Shown piece after piece: positions 39,378 through 47,780 of a DNA stretch of 64,000 bases. The stretch is from Rhizobium sophoriradicis (GTDB lineage: Bacteria > Pseudomonadota > Alphaproteobacteria > Rhizobiales > Rhizobiaceae). Made by a program: the position numbers and the translations under genes. The stretch is from positions 124,001 to 188,000 of the forward strand of contig NZ_RQIH01000007.1 of NCBI RefSeq assembly GCF_003939025.1, written 5' to 3'. The notes under the pieces are model-generated. The model was not told the origin of the DNA. It saw nothing but the letters and a program-made list of their open reading frames with translations, and ran no database searches. How positions within the stretch are numbered: the first letter of the stretch is position 1; each line of letters opens with the position of its first letter.

Positions 39378-39890
39378 CTATCGCCTCTCATCCCGGTCGA
39401 CACGTTGCCCGGAATTATAGCCGAGCCACTGCTCGAGCTTGCCGAAGGCGAAGAGAACGCAAATTGCAGCAAGCGTCGTGAAGAAGGCAACCGGCCAATA
39501 GCCGAAGCCCATGGCGAGGCCGATCGCGCCGGAGAGCCACATGCCCGCGCCCGTCGTCAGTCCATGGATGCGACCCCTGGCAAAGACGATCATCCCCGCG
39601 GCCAGGAAGGCGACGCCTGCGGTCACGGCTTCGATGACGCGCAGCGGATCGATGCGGACCTGCTGGCCATCGGCGAAGCCCGGCATATGCACGGCCTCGA
39701 TGGAAATTATGGCGAAGAGGGCAGCGGCAAGGCTGATCAGAATATGCGTACGGAAGCCGGCAGGGCGATCGCGCGCCTCACGTTCGAAACCGATGAGCCC
39801 GCCAAAGACGATGGCGCCGAGCAGGCGGGCGAAGATGACGGGATAGTGGATGCGCGATGCCGGTATCATATCGGCGATAATAAGATCCAT
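39378..39890 (-). CDS. MgtC/SapB family membrane protein
   Basis: A 170-residue protein with four or five helices. The start is the ATG at 39890, with GAAGGAA before it; the frame runs on to 40058 without a site. The N-terminal MgtC motif FARLLGAIVFGGLIGFEREARDRPAGFRTH is intact, including the conserved RLLxxxxxGxxIGxER pattern. MgtC proteins help cope with low magnesium or acid stress and can modulate the F1Fo ATPase. Its C-terminus is short, as in SapB-type relatives without an ACT domain. Confidence 0.9.
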   Translation of the reverse strand: MDLIIADMIPASRIHYPVIFARLLGAIVFGGLIGFEREARDRPAGFRTHILISLAAALFAIISIEAVHMPGFADGQQVRIDPLRVIEAVTAGVAFLAAGMIVFARGRIHGLTTGAGMWLSGAIGLAMGFGYWPVAFFTTLAAICVLFAFGKLEQWLGYNSGQRVDRDERR

Positions 39891-40111
39891 GGAAATTCCT
39901 TCAGGGATATCGGATTCATCGCTGGCTAACGTCGTAGCGCGGGATTTGTTCGGCTTTTGCCGGCCACGCGTTTCGACTTCTGCGCCCACATTCATGATCG
40001 AGCCTGGCCGCCGGAGGGAAGGATCGGTGGAGGATACATTATCCTTCTGTCGCGCCAACCTTTCGGAAAGGATTGGGCGGCGATAATCCCGGCCTCACGG
40101 GATTCGGACAG

Positions 40112-40831
40112 ATGGCCAAGACAGCGACACGCGGCCGCCGCAAGGCGCCGGCGAGAGGAAAGAGCAAGGCGCGCAGCGGCGGTGGCGGACTGCTGCCGTG
40201 GATGGTGATCGGCGTTGCCGCATTCGCAGGCATCGCCGCCTATGACAATTGGAAGAGTATCAAGCCAATGCTGAGCAAACAGCCGGCTGTGGCGATGCGG
40301 GAGAGCGCGGAGACGAAGCCCGCAATCAGGAGGGATGCGCCACCGAAGCAGGTGGCGCTTGCCGCGCAGGCGCCGAAAGTGACGCCGCCCGCGCAACCAT
40401 TGCCACCGGCGGCCATTCCCACGCCGACGGCTCAGCCGGTAAAGGCGACGCCGTCTGCTTCTTCTCCCGCGACCCCGCAAACCGGTACGGGCGCCTTCGG
40501 CTATTGCGGGCAGGGCGCCCACATCAATTGCGTCGGCGACGGCGGCGTCTTCTGGTATAAGGGCGAAAAGATCGTCATTGCCGACATGGAGAGCCCGGTG
40601 GCCGACCGGGCGCGCTGCGATGACGAACGCCGGGTGGCCTTTGCCGCCAAGTTGCGTCTGCTGTCGCTGCTGAACGCCGGACCCTTCACCATGAATGCGG
40701 CTGGAAAGACCGACCCTGCAGGCGCGCCGCGCGTGGTCTCGCGTGACGGGCGCTCTTTCGGCGTGCAGCTGATCAATGAGGGGCTGGCGCACAAGCCAGG
40801 GGCTGCCGGCGGCGCCTGGTGCGCCGCCTGA
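40112..40831 (+). CDS. Membrane-anchored nuclease-homologue protein (probably non-catalytic)
   Basis: A 239-residue protein. A basic N-terminus rich in Ala/Lys/Arg precedes one transmembrane helix (LLPWMVIGVAAFAGIAAY, about 31-48). A Pro/Ala-rich linker to about 130 follows, then a C-terminal module resembling the staphylococcal nuclease family (KIVIADMESPVADRARCDDERRVAFAA, RVVSRDGRSFGVQLINEGLA). The usual R-L-x-x-I-D-A-P-E catalytic start is changed, so enzymatic activity is doubtful. Four cysteines lie in the C-terminal part. The ribosome site is weak, and the frame could begin at 40073. Confidence 0.68.
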   Translation: MAKTATRGRRKAPARGKSKARSGGGGLLPWMVIGVAAFAGIAAYDNWKSIKPMLSKQPAVAMRESAETKPAIRRDAPPKQVALAAQAPKVTPPAQPLPPAAIPTPTAQPVKATPSASSPATPQTGTGAFGYCGQGAHINCVGDGGVFWYKGEKIVIADMESPVADRARCDDERRVAFAAKLRLLSLLNAGPFTMNAAGKTDPAGAPRVVSRDGRSFGVQLINEGLAHKPGAAGGAWCAA

Positions 40832-40837
40832 CGGAAG

Positions 40838-41332
40838 CTACTTGCCCTTTTTCACCAGTTTGCCGCCGGTGCGGAAGCTGCCGGTGAAGGAGGAATCTTT
40901 GCTTTCGGCCGTGCATTCGATCGCGATCGGCTTGCCGGCATAGGGATTGCCGAAGGTGCAGAAGCCGGCGACCTTGACCTGGCCGGTCATCTTGTTGCCG
41001 ACGCCTGTCGTGACCAGGCTGAGCGGCAGTCGGGCATTGCCATTGGACGCGGGCTTGATGCCGGCGCCATCGCCCTGGAAGCCGAGCGCCTTGCCATCCG
41101 ACGTGAAGATGAACGTCACCGAGCCGTTGGCCAGCGTAACGCTGGCAAGCTCGTTCTTGCAGCCCTTGGTGGCGTCGAACTTGGCGACGACAAGCTTGGC
41201 GCATTTGCCGGAAAGCGTAATGACGCCGGGGGCGCCGGGAAAAGTTTCGGCGGGAGAGGCCGGCGCGGCGGTCGCCGGCAATGCAAAGGCGGCGGACAAA
41301 AATGCGGCGGCGGCAAGCGCGGATAAGTTCAT
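40838..41332 (-). CDS. Secreted hypothetical protein with four cysteines
   Basis: A 164-residue protein with a clear signal peptide (MNLSALAAAAFLSAAFALPATA) and a mature domain containing four Cys (GKCAKLV, KGCKNEL, AGFCTFG, IECTAES), which suggests two disulfides in the periplasm. The fold looks beta-rich. I do not recognise the family. A truncated copy of its first 50 residues lies 2 kb away at 43106. The start could be 18 bases upstream (41350), but MNLS gives a better signal peptide. Confidence 0.7.
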   Translation of the reverse strand: MNLSALAAAAFLSAAFALPATAAPASPAETFPGAPGVITLSGKCAKLVVAKFDATKGCKNELASVTLANGSVTFIFTSDGKALGFQGDGAGIKPASNGNARLPLSLVTTGVGNKMTGQVKVAGFCTFGNPYAGKPIAIECTAESKDSSFTGSFRTGGKLVKKGK

Positions 41333-41705
41333 TTCGAATTCAAACCCCATGTGCTGGCGAGGCGAATCACTGCCTCATCCTCGATTCGCCATGGCATGGT
41401 TCTGTGTCCGAATTTGGTTCCGCCACTTCCGCTTAACAAGATTATCACCGGCTGCGGTGATCTTTGAACAAGCCCGTTGAACTTGTTGGCCGGGAGGCTC
41501 GGCAATGGCGCAGCTGCCAGTTATCGACAACAGGCCGGCATGATATGACGGTGGCAAGGCACTCGTCGAGCGCCTGCCGTCTTGAATGCACTGTCTGATC
41601 AGGGGGAATGGGTCTAGGCAGGGAAGTCCAGACCCATTCTTTCCCGATCGGAGGTCAGTCGGATCAGGAATTTGCGGCTGCCGGACGAGCCGGCAGCCCT
41701 TTTCA
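41333..41705. other. Intergenic region with hairpin after the porin gene
   Basis: 373 bp between the convergent-side ends of the secreted protein gene and the porin gene. The only clear structure is the stem ggctgccgg (41676-41684) with ccggcagcc (41690-41698), eight bases past the porin stop. A T-run follows only in the plus direction (cttttc), so as a porin terminator it is imperfect. No gene was seen in the rest. Confidence 0.5.
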
Positions 41706-42749
41706 TTAGAACGCGCGCTGCAGGCGGAAGTAGCCCGAGGTGACGTCGCTGGCATTGTCCGGATCGAGGTACTGAACCGAAACCTTGGCCGAGAAGTTTT
41801 CGACGATCTGGTAGTCGATCGTTACGCCGGCCTTCCAGGCGTTGACGTCATCGTTGAACTCGCCAGCGGTGATGCCGTAGTTGTCGTAGTACTGAACAGC
41901 CGGGGTGATCTTCAGCTTGTCAGTTGCCTTGATGGCGTATTCGGCAGCGATCGCCCATTCAGCCTTGTTGTAGTAGGCGTTCGGGTTGGATGCGTAGACG
42001 ACTGCGAGGCCGAGCGTACCCGGACCGACGGCAACCGTACCCATAGCGCGGACGGCGCCTTCTTCGTTGTCGGTGTCGTAACCGGCAGTGATCTGGTAGC
42101 TGAAGATACCAGCCTTGCCGCCGAGACCAACGGCTACACCGACGTTGTTGGCGGTTTCGCCGTTGTAGAACGGGCTGTCTTCCAGCTCGTCAACGCTGAT
42201 GCCAGCGTAGAATCCGTCGGTTTCGTACTGATAACGGATGGAGTTATGCAGCGTGACCGGCGAGCCGATATCGTCGGTTTCACCCGAGAGGCCGTCGTCC
42301 CACCAGCTGTAGAACAGACCAGCGCGGAAGCCAGCGATGTCGAGGTAAGCGGAGTCGAGCTGGGCCTTCTGGGCCGAAGCGTTGTCAGCATTGAACTGCA
42401 TGACGATAACGCCGGTCAGCGGACCATATTCGGTGTCGCTCTTGGCCGTGAACTGAACCTGGCCGCGCGTACGGGCATCCCAGTCCGAGTCGTTGGCAAC
42501 GGAACCGCCGCCGCCGGCGCCGATCGAGCTGGCGTTCGGAGCAACGTCAACCTGGAAACGGACATAACCGTTGATCTTGAGGCAGGTTTCGGTGCCGGGG
42601 ATGTAGAAATAGCCGGTGCCGTAAGCGTCGCAGACGCGGACGTATTCAACCGGTTCCGGCTCGGCAGCAACGATAGCGTCAGCCGCCTGAGCGCCGGATA
42701 CTGCTGCGAGAGCAGCAGCGGAGCCGAGAAGAAGGCTCTTGATGTTCAT
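41706..42749 (-). CDS. Rhizobiales outer-membrane porin (RopA/Omp2-like)
   Basis: A 347-residue porin that forms a trimeric beta-barrel for small hydrophilic solutes. The signal peptide MNIKSLLLGSAAALAAVSGAQA is cut before ADAIVAAEPEPVEYVRVCDAYG; the conserved porin start with two Cys (VRVCDAYG and TETCLKINGYVRFQ) is present. The C-terminus ends in Phe (LQRAF), as required for BAM assembly. A GGAGG ribosome site lies 7 bases before the ATG. Codon use is markedly biased towards preferred codons, consistent with a very abundant protein. Confidence 0.93.
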   Translation of the reverse strand: MNIKSLLLGSAAALAAVSGAQAADAIVAAEPEPVEYVRVCDAYGTGYFYIPGTETCLKINGYVRFQVDVAPNASSIGAGGGGSVANDSDWDARTRGQVQFTAKSDTEYGPLTGVIVMQFNADNASAQKAQLDSAYLDIAGFRAGLFYSWWDDGLSGETDDIGSPVTLHNSIRYQYETDGFYAGISVDELEDSPFYNGETANNVGVAVGLGGKAGIFSYQITAGYDTDNEEGAVRAMGTVAVGPGTLGLAVVYASNPNAYYNKAEWAIAAEYAIKATDKLKITPAVQYYDNYGITAGEFNDDVNAWKAGVTIDYQIVENFSAKVSVQYLDPDNASDVTSGYFRLQRAF

Positions 42750-43105
42750 GGAATAACCTCCAGTTCAGATGCGAGAGGATGAAGACCGTTGCCATCGGCA
42801 GCCCCTACGGATCTTCACCCCGTGTGAGCGAAGCGGCGCCTTTTTGACCAGGTGCCTGCCTCGCCGCGGACGTTACATAGCGGATGTTGCGTCGCAATAA
42901 GGATGTTGTTCATGACAGCAGGCTGGCGCAGCTATGTTGCTGAAATAACACGTATTTTGTCACGAATCTGTCACGTGTCTGTCGCAAATCTTGCCGTGAA
43001 CAACGGTGGGCTGAGCCACGAAAACAATATGCAATTCGTGCTCGCGTAAGCATGTCCTCATATGCGCACACGCCATAACCGCAATCTGTGCGAATCCGGG
43101 GATGG
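42750..43105 (-). promoter_or_regulatory. Long upstream region of the porin gene
   Basis: 356 bp with no supported gene; the 65-residue plus-strand frame at 42852-43049 has no ribosome site and no homology. The segment 42900-43030 is AT-rich and contains two TGTCAC-like boxes (gtcacgaatctgtcacgtgtctgtcgc, about 42959-42985), which resemble tandem activator sites. The porin promoter should be here; no exact call is made. Confidence 0.4.
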
Positions 43106-43261
43106 CTAATAAGCTGCCGGGGAGAGAGGAGTGGCGACGACCAGTTTGGCGCGCTTGCCGGAAAGCGTAATGACGCCAGCGGTGCCGGGAAGTGTCTCAG
43201 GCGCGGCAAAGGCCGGCAAGGCGAGGACGGCGGAAACAAGGGCGGCGGCTGCCGGGCGAGA
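43106..43261 (-). pseudogene. Truncated paralogue of the 40838 secreted protein
   Basis: In the minus frame ending at 43106 the peptide AFAAPETLPGTAGVITLSGKRAKLVVA aligns with ATAAPASPAETFPGAPGVITLSGKCAKLVVA of the intact gene. The DNA is also alike (both share ttgccggaaagcgtaatgacgcc). The copy ends after about 45 residues where the intact protein continues for another 110, its first Cys is now Arg, and no good start or ribosome site precedes it. It is best read as the remnant of a duplication now broken by deletion. Confidence 0.7.
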
Positions 43262-43401
43262 GATCTCCCAACGCTGTCTGCGCCGGCGAACCGCCGTGCG
43301 CTGGAAGGTCAGGTATTCGCATGGTGCTGCGACGTAATTGGGGGTGTTCTCGGCTTGAATTGCTGCCTTGACGCCGTGACGAACACCTGTGCCCCAAGAA
43401 T

Positions 43402-43683
43402 TCACTCCAGGGTGGCTTCCTTGCGGGCGACATTGCCGCTCACATCGATATCACTGCCCAACATCGCGCTGCCGGTCAGATCGACACCGTAGTCCAGGAG
43501 GTTCTGACGCGTCAGGTGAAGCATGATCCGGCCGGCCTGCTCGACCGGTCTGCCGCGCATATGGGAGACGACGTACTCGGCAGTGACGGGGTAGCGTCCC
43601 TCAGGAAGGCTGATACCTTTTGCGAGGGAAATCTTGTCGTTGGAAACCACAAGAGTTTTGCGTCGTTTGATGACCTGGGCCAA
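43402..43683 (-). CDS. Hypothetical protein (93 aa), TTG start
   Basis: A soluble, basic 93-residue protein beginning at a TTG (43683), with AGGAG 9 bases upstream. No ATG or GTG lies nearer. It is not recognised; segments such as YPVTAEYVVSHMRGRP and GSDIDVSGNVARK give no family. A clear ribosome site and compact length support a real gene. It ends near the truncated paralogue on the same strand. Confidence 0.6.
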   Translation of the reverse strand: MAQVIKRRKTLVVSNDKISLAKGISLPEGRYPVTAEYVVSHMRGRPVEQAGRIMLHLTRQNLLDYGVDLTGSAMLGSDIDVSGNVARKEATLE

Positions 43684-43733
43684 GTCTAGAACTCCTACTG
43701 GTGCAGGTGGATCACACCCGCGAGCGGCGATGT

Positions 43734-43765
43734 AAAAAGGCCTCTCGATTTCTCGAAAGGCCTTC
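43734..43765 (-). terminator. Rho-independent terminator after tRNA-Val
   Basis: Minus-strand stem aaggcct with aggcctt (43764-43758 with 43743-43737), inner pairs tcga/tcga, followed by ttttta. It lies about 20 bp past the tRNA 3' end. Confidence 0.8.
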
Positions 43766-43783
43766 TAGATCAAGCAATCTGGA

Positions 43784-43858
<75 letters not shown>

Positions 43859-43942
43859 ATCCGATGGCGGCGCATAGATCACAAAACATTCGGAGCCGTC
43901 AATAGGCTTTTTTCAGTTTTGTGACGCGCCGCCCGGCAAGCC

Positions 43943-44305
43943 TTACGCGGCAAGCATTTTGTTGACCTCGTCGACGAGGTCGCGCAGGTGGAAGGGCTTG
44001 GAAAGGACCTTGGCATCCTTCGGCGCCTTCGAATCAGGGTTCAGCGCCACGGCGGCAAAACCGGTAATGAACATCACCTTGAGGTCGGGATCGAGTTCGG
44101 TGGCGCGGCGCGCCAGTTCGATGCCGTCCATCTCGGGCATGACGATATCGGTCAGCAGCAGGGAAAACGGTTCCTCGCGCAGCCGGTCGTAGGCGCTGGC
44201 GCCGTTATCATAAGAAAGGACCTTGTAACCGGCCTTTTCCAGCGCTTTCACCAGGAAGCGGCGCATGTCGTTATCGTCTTCGGCGAGAAGTATCTTCTGA
44301 GTCAT
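43943..44305 (-). CDS. cpdR: CpdR-like single-domain response regulator
   Basis: A 120-residue stand-alone receiver domain. The phospho-acceptor is Asp53 in LLLTDIVMPEMDG and the switch Lys is in LSKPFHL. In Caulobacter and Sinorhizobium, CpdR controls ClpXP-dependent proteolysis of CtrA and other cell-cycle proteins, and the CckA-ChpT phosphorelay feeds it. The start is the ATG at 44305; the codon before it is TTG. The C-terminus ends LAA, in keeping with the short hydrophobic tail of the family. The neighbour, an N-formylglutamate amidohydrolase gene, matches the rhizobial context as I remember it. Confidence 0.88.
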   Translation of the reverse strand: MTQKILLAEDDNDMRRFLVKALEKAGYKVLSYDNGASAYDRLREEPFSLLLTDIVMPEMDGIELARRATELDPDLKVMFITGFAAVALNPDSKAPKDAKVLSKPFHLRDLVDEVNKMLAA

Positions 44306-44494
44306 CAATCCAGACCGCTGATCAATAGGTTTTGGGTGGGGCTGCCAGCCGTTTACACTAGTCTTTGCCCGGTAAACAACCGGTGAATTGCCTGTGCGTG
44401 ATTGCCATCCCTTCTACATAGTATGGACTTGAGGCCGGGCAACTGGCAACATGGCCGAAGCAGTCAGTTCATGACATGGTAAAGAGGGCAGAAA

Positions 44495-45376
44495 GTGCCG
44501 GAAATCCGCGAATACGAGCTTTTTGAAGTCCATGAGCCCGTGTCGCAGACCATTCCCTTCGTCTACAACTCCCCCCATAGCGGCCGCATTTATCCACCGG
44601 AATTCATCGCCCAGTCGAGGCTCGAAGGCATCGCCATCCGCCGTTCCGAGGATCACTATGTCGATGAGCTCTTCGGTTCGGCCGTCACCCTCGGCGCACC
44701 GCTTCTCGCCGCCAACTTTCCGCGCGCCTATCTCGACGTCAACCGCGAGCCTTACGAGCTCGATCCCAGGATGTTCGACGGGCTGCTGCCGCCCTATGCC
44801 AATGTCAACTCGCTGAGGGTCGCCGGCGGACTCGGCACCATTCCGCGCATCGTCGCCGAGAACATGGAGATCTATGCGCGGCGCCTGCCGGTGCAGGAGG
44901 GGCTGGATCGGGTCGAAGCGGTCTACAAGCCTTACCATGCGGCGCTGCGCCGGCTGATTGCGCGCACCCATGTACAGTTCGGCTTCGGCGTGCTGATTGA
45001 TTGCCATTCGATGCCCGGCAATGTGCGCGTCGCCGGCTGCACCGGGCGGCCCGATTTTATCATCGGCGATCGCTACGGCACCAGCGCTTCGGCAGAACTT
45101 TCGCGCGCCGCCATCGCCATCCTCGAGGAAATGGGCTTCGCGGCGATCCGCAACAAGCCCTATGCCGGCGGTTTCATCACCGAACATTACGGCCGCCCCG
45201 CGCGCGGCCTGCATGCATTGCAGATCGAGGTGAACCGGGCGATCTATGTCGACGAGGTGACGCTGGAGAAGCGCGAGGATTTTGCCGCGGTGGCCGAGGC
45301 CGTGACGGCCTTCATGCAGCAGATGGCCGATTACGTCGAAAAGTTCGCCGGCGACCGGGCGCTGGCCGCCGAATAA
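44495..45376 (+). CDS. N-formylglutamate amidohydrolase family protein
   Basis: A 293-residue enzyme with the HutG2/FGase fold. Recognisable segments are YNSPHSGRIYPPEF, LDVNREPYELDPRMF, IDCHSMPG and ITEHYGRPARGLHALQIEVNR. It hydrolyses N-formylglutamate or a similar N-acyl amino acid to glutamate. The start is a GTG at 44495 with AGAGGG 8 bases upstream. It is divergent from cpdR and not part of a hut operon here, so it may not act in histidine breakdown. Confidence 0.9.
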   Translation: MPEIREYELFEVHEPVSQTIPFVYNSPHSGRIYPPEFIAQSRLEGIAIRRSEDHYVDELFGSAVTLGAPLLAANFPRAYLDVNREPYELDPRMFDGLLPPYANVNSLRVAGGLGTIPRIVAENMEIYARRLPVQEGLDRVEAVYKPYHAALRRLIARTHVQFGFGVLIDCHSMPGNVRVAGCTGRPDFIIGDRYGTSASAELSRAAIAILEEMGFAAIRNKPYAGGFITEHYGRPARGLHALQIEVNRAIYVDEVTLEKREDFAAVAEAVTAFMQQMADYVEKFAGDRALAAE

Positions 45377-45424
45377 TCTTCTTTTCAATTTGGCGATATT
45401 CGTGTGGCCGTCGTCTTTCGTAAC

Positions 45425-45509
45425 GGCCAAAAAAGAACCGCGCTGGTCAGCGCGGCTAAGTCTAGGGAGGAAACACCCAAGGAGGGTATTTACAGTCAGA
45501 AGACTGTAC
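45425..45509 (-). ncRNA. alpha-r8/suhB-like (MmgR-type) small RNA
   Basis: On the minus strand a transcript of about 84 bases would fold as a 5' hairpin (acagtc/gactgt, 45507-45492), a single-stranded region with two anti-Shine-Dalgarno motifs (ACCCTCCTTGGGT and TTTCCTCCC), and a terminator hairpin CCGCGCT/AGCGCGG (45456-45439) followed by TTCTTTTTT. This is the layout of the suhB motif in Rfam, known as the MmgR/alpha-r8 trans-acting sRNA in Sinorhizobium. It runs antisense to the downstream hisN-like gene, so it is not its 5' leader. Family assignment is from memory of the conserved CCUCC core. Confidence 0.75.
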
Positions 45510-45514
45510 CGACG

Positions 45515-45543
45515 ACGCTACTATTGCATTGCACAAATGTCAA
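45515..45543 (-). promoter_or_regulatory. Predicted promoter of the small RNA
   Basis: Minus strand TTGACA (45543-45538) and TAGCGT (45520-45515), spacing 17. The -35 is perfect and the -10 weak. It would start transcription near 45508, at the first base of the 5' hairpin. Confidence 0.55.
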
Positions 45544-45657
45544 GCAATATATTGCGCTGCGATATCTTTGGGAATTCGTCCGAAATTGCCCGCTGCGTTT
45601 GCATTCCCGTCACGTTTCGCTATGAAACCCCGTTCCCGCCAGCCAAATGGTGCCACC

Positions 45658-46431
45658 ATGCTTCCTGACCGTTCGTTCTTCAATCGTCTGGCGGAGGCCG
45701 CCCGCGCCGAGACGCTGCCGCGCTTCCGCTCCGGCCTTGATGTCACCAACAAGCTTTCCTCGGGGTTCGATCCGGTGACGGAAGGCGACCGGGCTGCCGA
45801 GCTCGCCATCCGAGCGCTGATCGAGGAGAATTTCCCCGATCACGGCATTCTCGGCGAGGAGCACGGCAATGTCGGGCTCGACCGTGACTATGTCTGGGTA
45901 ATCGATCCGATCGACGGAACCCGCGCCTTCATAGCGGGCGTGCCGGTGTGGGGAACGCTGATCGGCCTGCAGAAGGAGGGCCGGGCGATCATGGGCATGA
46001 TCGAACAACCCTTTACCGGCGAGCGTTATTTCGCCGACGAAAACGGCTCGATCTATAGCGGGCCCGAGGGCGAGCGGCGGCTGGTGACGCGCCAGTGCGA
46101 CAGGCTTTCGGACGCCATCCTGTTCACCACCTCGCCGCATCTCTTCGCCGGCGCGGAGATGGAGAAATACCGGGAGATCGAGAGCCAGGTGCGGCTCTTC
46201 CGTTACGGCTGCGACTGCTATGCCTATGCGCTGCTTGCTGCCGGCCATATCGATCTCGTCATCGAGAACGGCCTGAAGCCCTATGATGTCGGCGGCATCA
46301 TTCCCGTCATCGAGGGGGCGGGCGGCATCATCACCACCTGGGACGGCGGCCGGCCGGAAAATGGCGGCTCGATCATCGCCGCCGGCAGCCGGGCGGTCTA
46401 CGAGCAGGCAGTCGCCGTGCTGCAACGCTGA
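45658..46431 (+). CDS. Inositol monophosphatase family, HisN-like phosphatase
   Basis: A 257-residue Mg-dependent phosphatase. Metal-site motifs are GEEHG (Glu67, Glu68) and WVIDPIDGT (Asp83, Asp86), followed by PYDVGGIIPVIEGAGG near 206. It is closest to the HisN type of histidinol-phosphatase, although SuhB-like sugar phosphatase activity cannot be excluded. I chose the ATG at 45658 for its fit to family length; the ATG at 45622 is also in frame and neither has a strong ribosome site. Confidence 0.82.
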   Translation: MLPDRSFFNRLAEAARAETLPRFRSGLDVTNKLSSGFDPVTEGDRAAELAIRALIEENFPDHGILGEEHGNVGLDRDYVWVIDPIDGTRAFIAGVPVWGTLIGLQKEGRAIMGMIEQPFTGERYFADENGSIYSGPEGERRLVTRQCDRLSDAILFTTSPHLFAGAEMEKYREIESQVRLFRYGCDCYAYALLAAGHIDLVIENGLKPYDVGGIIPVIEGAGGIITTWDGGRPENGGSIIAAGSRAVYEQAVAVLQR

Positions 46432-46481
46432 TCCCGAGGATTGACCGGGCCAATCCCCCGGTCAGCCCCACTGATCCGGCC

Positions 46482-47456
46482 TCACGTGCCGAGGGCTGCG
46501 ACATCCTGGTTTTCCTCGGCATCGCTGCCAGGAATGAAGGCGTGGAAGGCGGCGAGCGCGGCGGCGCGGTAGATATCCCGTTCCTGGAAGATCTCGTGGC
46601 GGGCGCCGTTGATCGGCACCAGCTGACCGGCGCGGAAATAACGCGAGAGCCGCTCCTGCGCCGTATAGGGCACGACGCCGTCACGGGTCGGGGCGATGAC
46701 GATGGTCGGGATGGTGATCGAAAAGAGATGGTTGGGCGAGGTGACCCGATCTATGGTCCGGAACGCCTCGCTGAGCCAACGGGCTGTCGGCGGACCGAGC
46801 GTCAGCTCCGGATGCGCCGTCATCATCGCGGCATTGCGGTCGAAACGCTGTTCGTCCGAGGTCAGCGGGTTGTGGCTGAAGTCCGGCTCCTTCAATTTCG
46901 AGGTCAACGGCAGGAAACCAAGGCCGAGAGCGGTCAGCGTGCCTGCAAGGGCACGGATGGCACGGGGCGAGGCCGCCTGGCCGGTCAGGCCGATGAAGGG
47001 AGCCGACAGCACCATGCGGTCGATGCGGGTCGTCAGATAAGGGGCGGCCGACAGCGCGATCAGCCCACCGGTGGAATGGCCGAGCAGGTAGAAAGGCAGG
47101 CGCGTATCCGGCAGCACCACCTTTTCGAGGAAGGTGTCGAGATCGTGCTCGTAATCGACAAAGCGGCGGATGTGACCGTGATTACGGCGTTTCATCAGCC
47201 GCGGCGAACCGCCCTGGCCGCGCAGATCGAAGGTCGCGACCCAGAGGCCTTTCGCCGTCAGGTCGCGGATGGTCTCGAAGTACTTTTCGATATATTCATT
47301 GCGGCCATGGAGAATGACCACCGTGCCCCTGGCGACCTGGGCGCCGGAGCGAAAGACGGCGTAACGCAGCCGGTGGCCGTCATGGGTTTCAAAATACCCT
47401 TCCGTGCGGTTTTCCGGGGCGGGATTGTCGGGCGTCGAATAGAGAACCTGATCCAT
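46482..47456 (-). CDS. Alpha/beta hydrolase, monoacylglycerol lipase/lysophospholipase-like
   Basis: A 324-residue serine hydrolase of the PldB/monoglyceride lipase group. The nucleophile elbow LGHSTGG holds Ser128, and Asp259 (APTRDGVV) and His287 (GARHEIFQE) complete the triad. The oxyanion region is VILHGRNEY near 48. There is no signal peptide, so it is cytoplasmic or membrane-peripheral. It is convergent with the hisN-like gene, whose stop lies 50 bp away. Confidence 0.88.
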   Translation of the reverse strand: MDQVLYSTPDNPAPENRTEGYFETHDGHRLRYAVFRSGAQVARGTVVILHGRNEYIEKYFETIRDLTAKGLWVATFDLRGQGGSPRLMKRRNHGHIRRFVDYEHDLDTFLEKVVLPDTRLPFYLLGHSTGGLIALSAAPYLTTRIDRMVLSAPFIGLTGQAASPRAIRALAGTLTALGLGFLPLTSKLKEPDFSHNPLTSDEQRFDRNAAMMTAHPELTLGPPTARWLSEAFRTIDRVTSPNHLFSITIPTIVIAPTRDGVVPYTAQERLSRYFRAGQLVPINGARHEIFQERDIYRAAALAAFHAFIPGSDAEENQDVAALGT

Positions 47457-47745
47457 GACTTTGCCAATGCGCCGCTGCTGACTGCTTCGCTATCAGGGAT
47501 AACGCATGGCTCCCGCCTTGGAAAGCGGCGGCGTCCGCAAAGCGGCGGGAGAAATGGGCCGGCAGGAGCATGAGGGTGCCCGCAGCCGGCCTAAGTTGAG
47601 GCTGAAGAAGAAGGGACGATGCACTTCAGCCGCCGGGACCAGATTTTACCCGACGCTGCTATTTCTAGGCGCATGCGTCTGAATGCGTTCCGAACCGGCC
47701 GTTCATGCAGGGTTCACGGGCCGTTCAGGGCGAGTTCGAAACGGT
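47457..47745 (+). other. Non-coding region upstream of the hsp20 promoter
   Basis: 289 bp with no supported gene. A direct repeat ggccgttca occurs at 47697-47705 and 47719-47727, 22 bp apart (two helical turns), directly upstream of the predicted heat-shock promoter. It may bind a regulator. Confidence 0.4.
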
Positions 47746-47774
47746 CTTGAACTTCGCAAATCCCATCACCATCT
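47746..47774 (+). promoter_or_regulatory. Candidate RpoH (sigma-32) promoter of hsp20
   Basis: CTTGAA (47746-47751) and CCATCT (47769-47774), spacing 17, match the alphaproteobacterial RpoH pattern CTTGAA-N17-CYTATNT except for one or two bases. This would give a leader of about 100 bases, the usual length for a ROSE element. Confidence 0.5.
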
Positions 47775-47780
47775 CCTTGC

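Noticed and set aside
42852..43049. A 65-codon plus-strand ORF upstream of the porin gene
   Set aside because: No ribosome site, no homology and it overlaps the likely porin promoter.
45425..45509. The suhB motif as a cis-acting leader of the hisN-like gene
   Set aside because: The terminator and CCUCC loops are on the opposite strand to the gene, so it cannot be its 5' leader.
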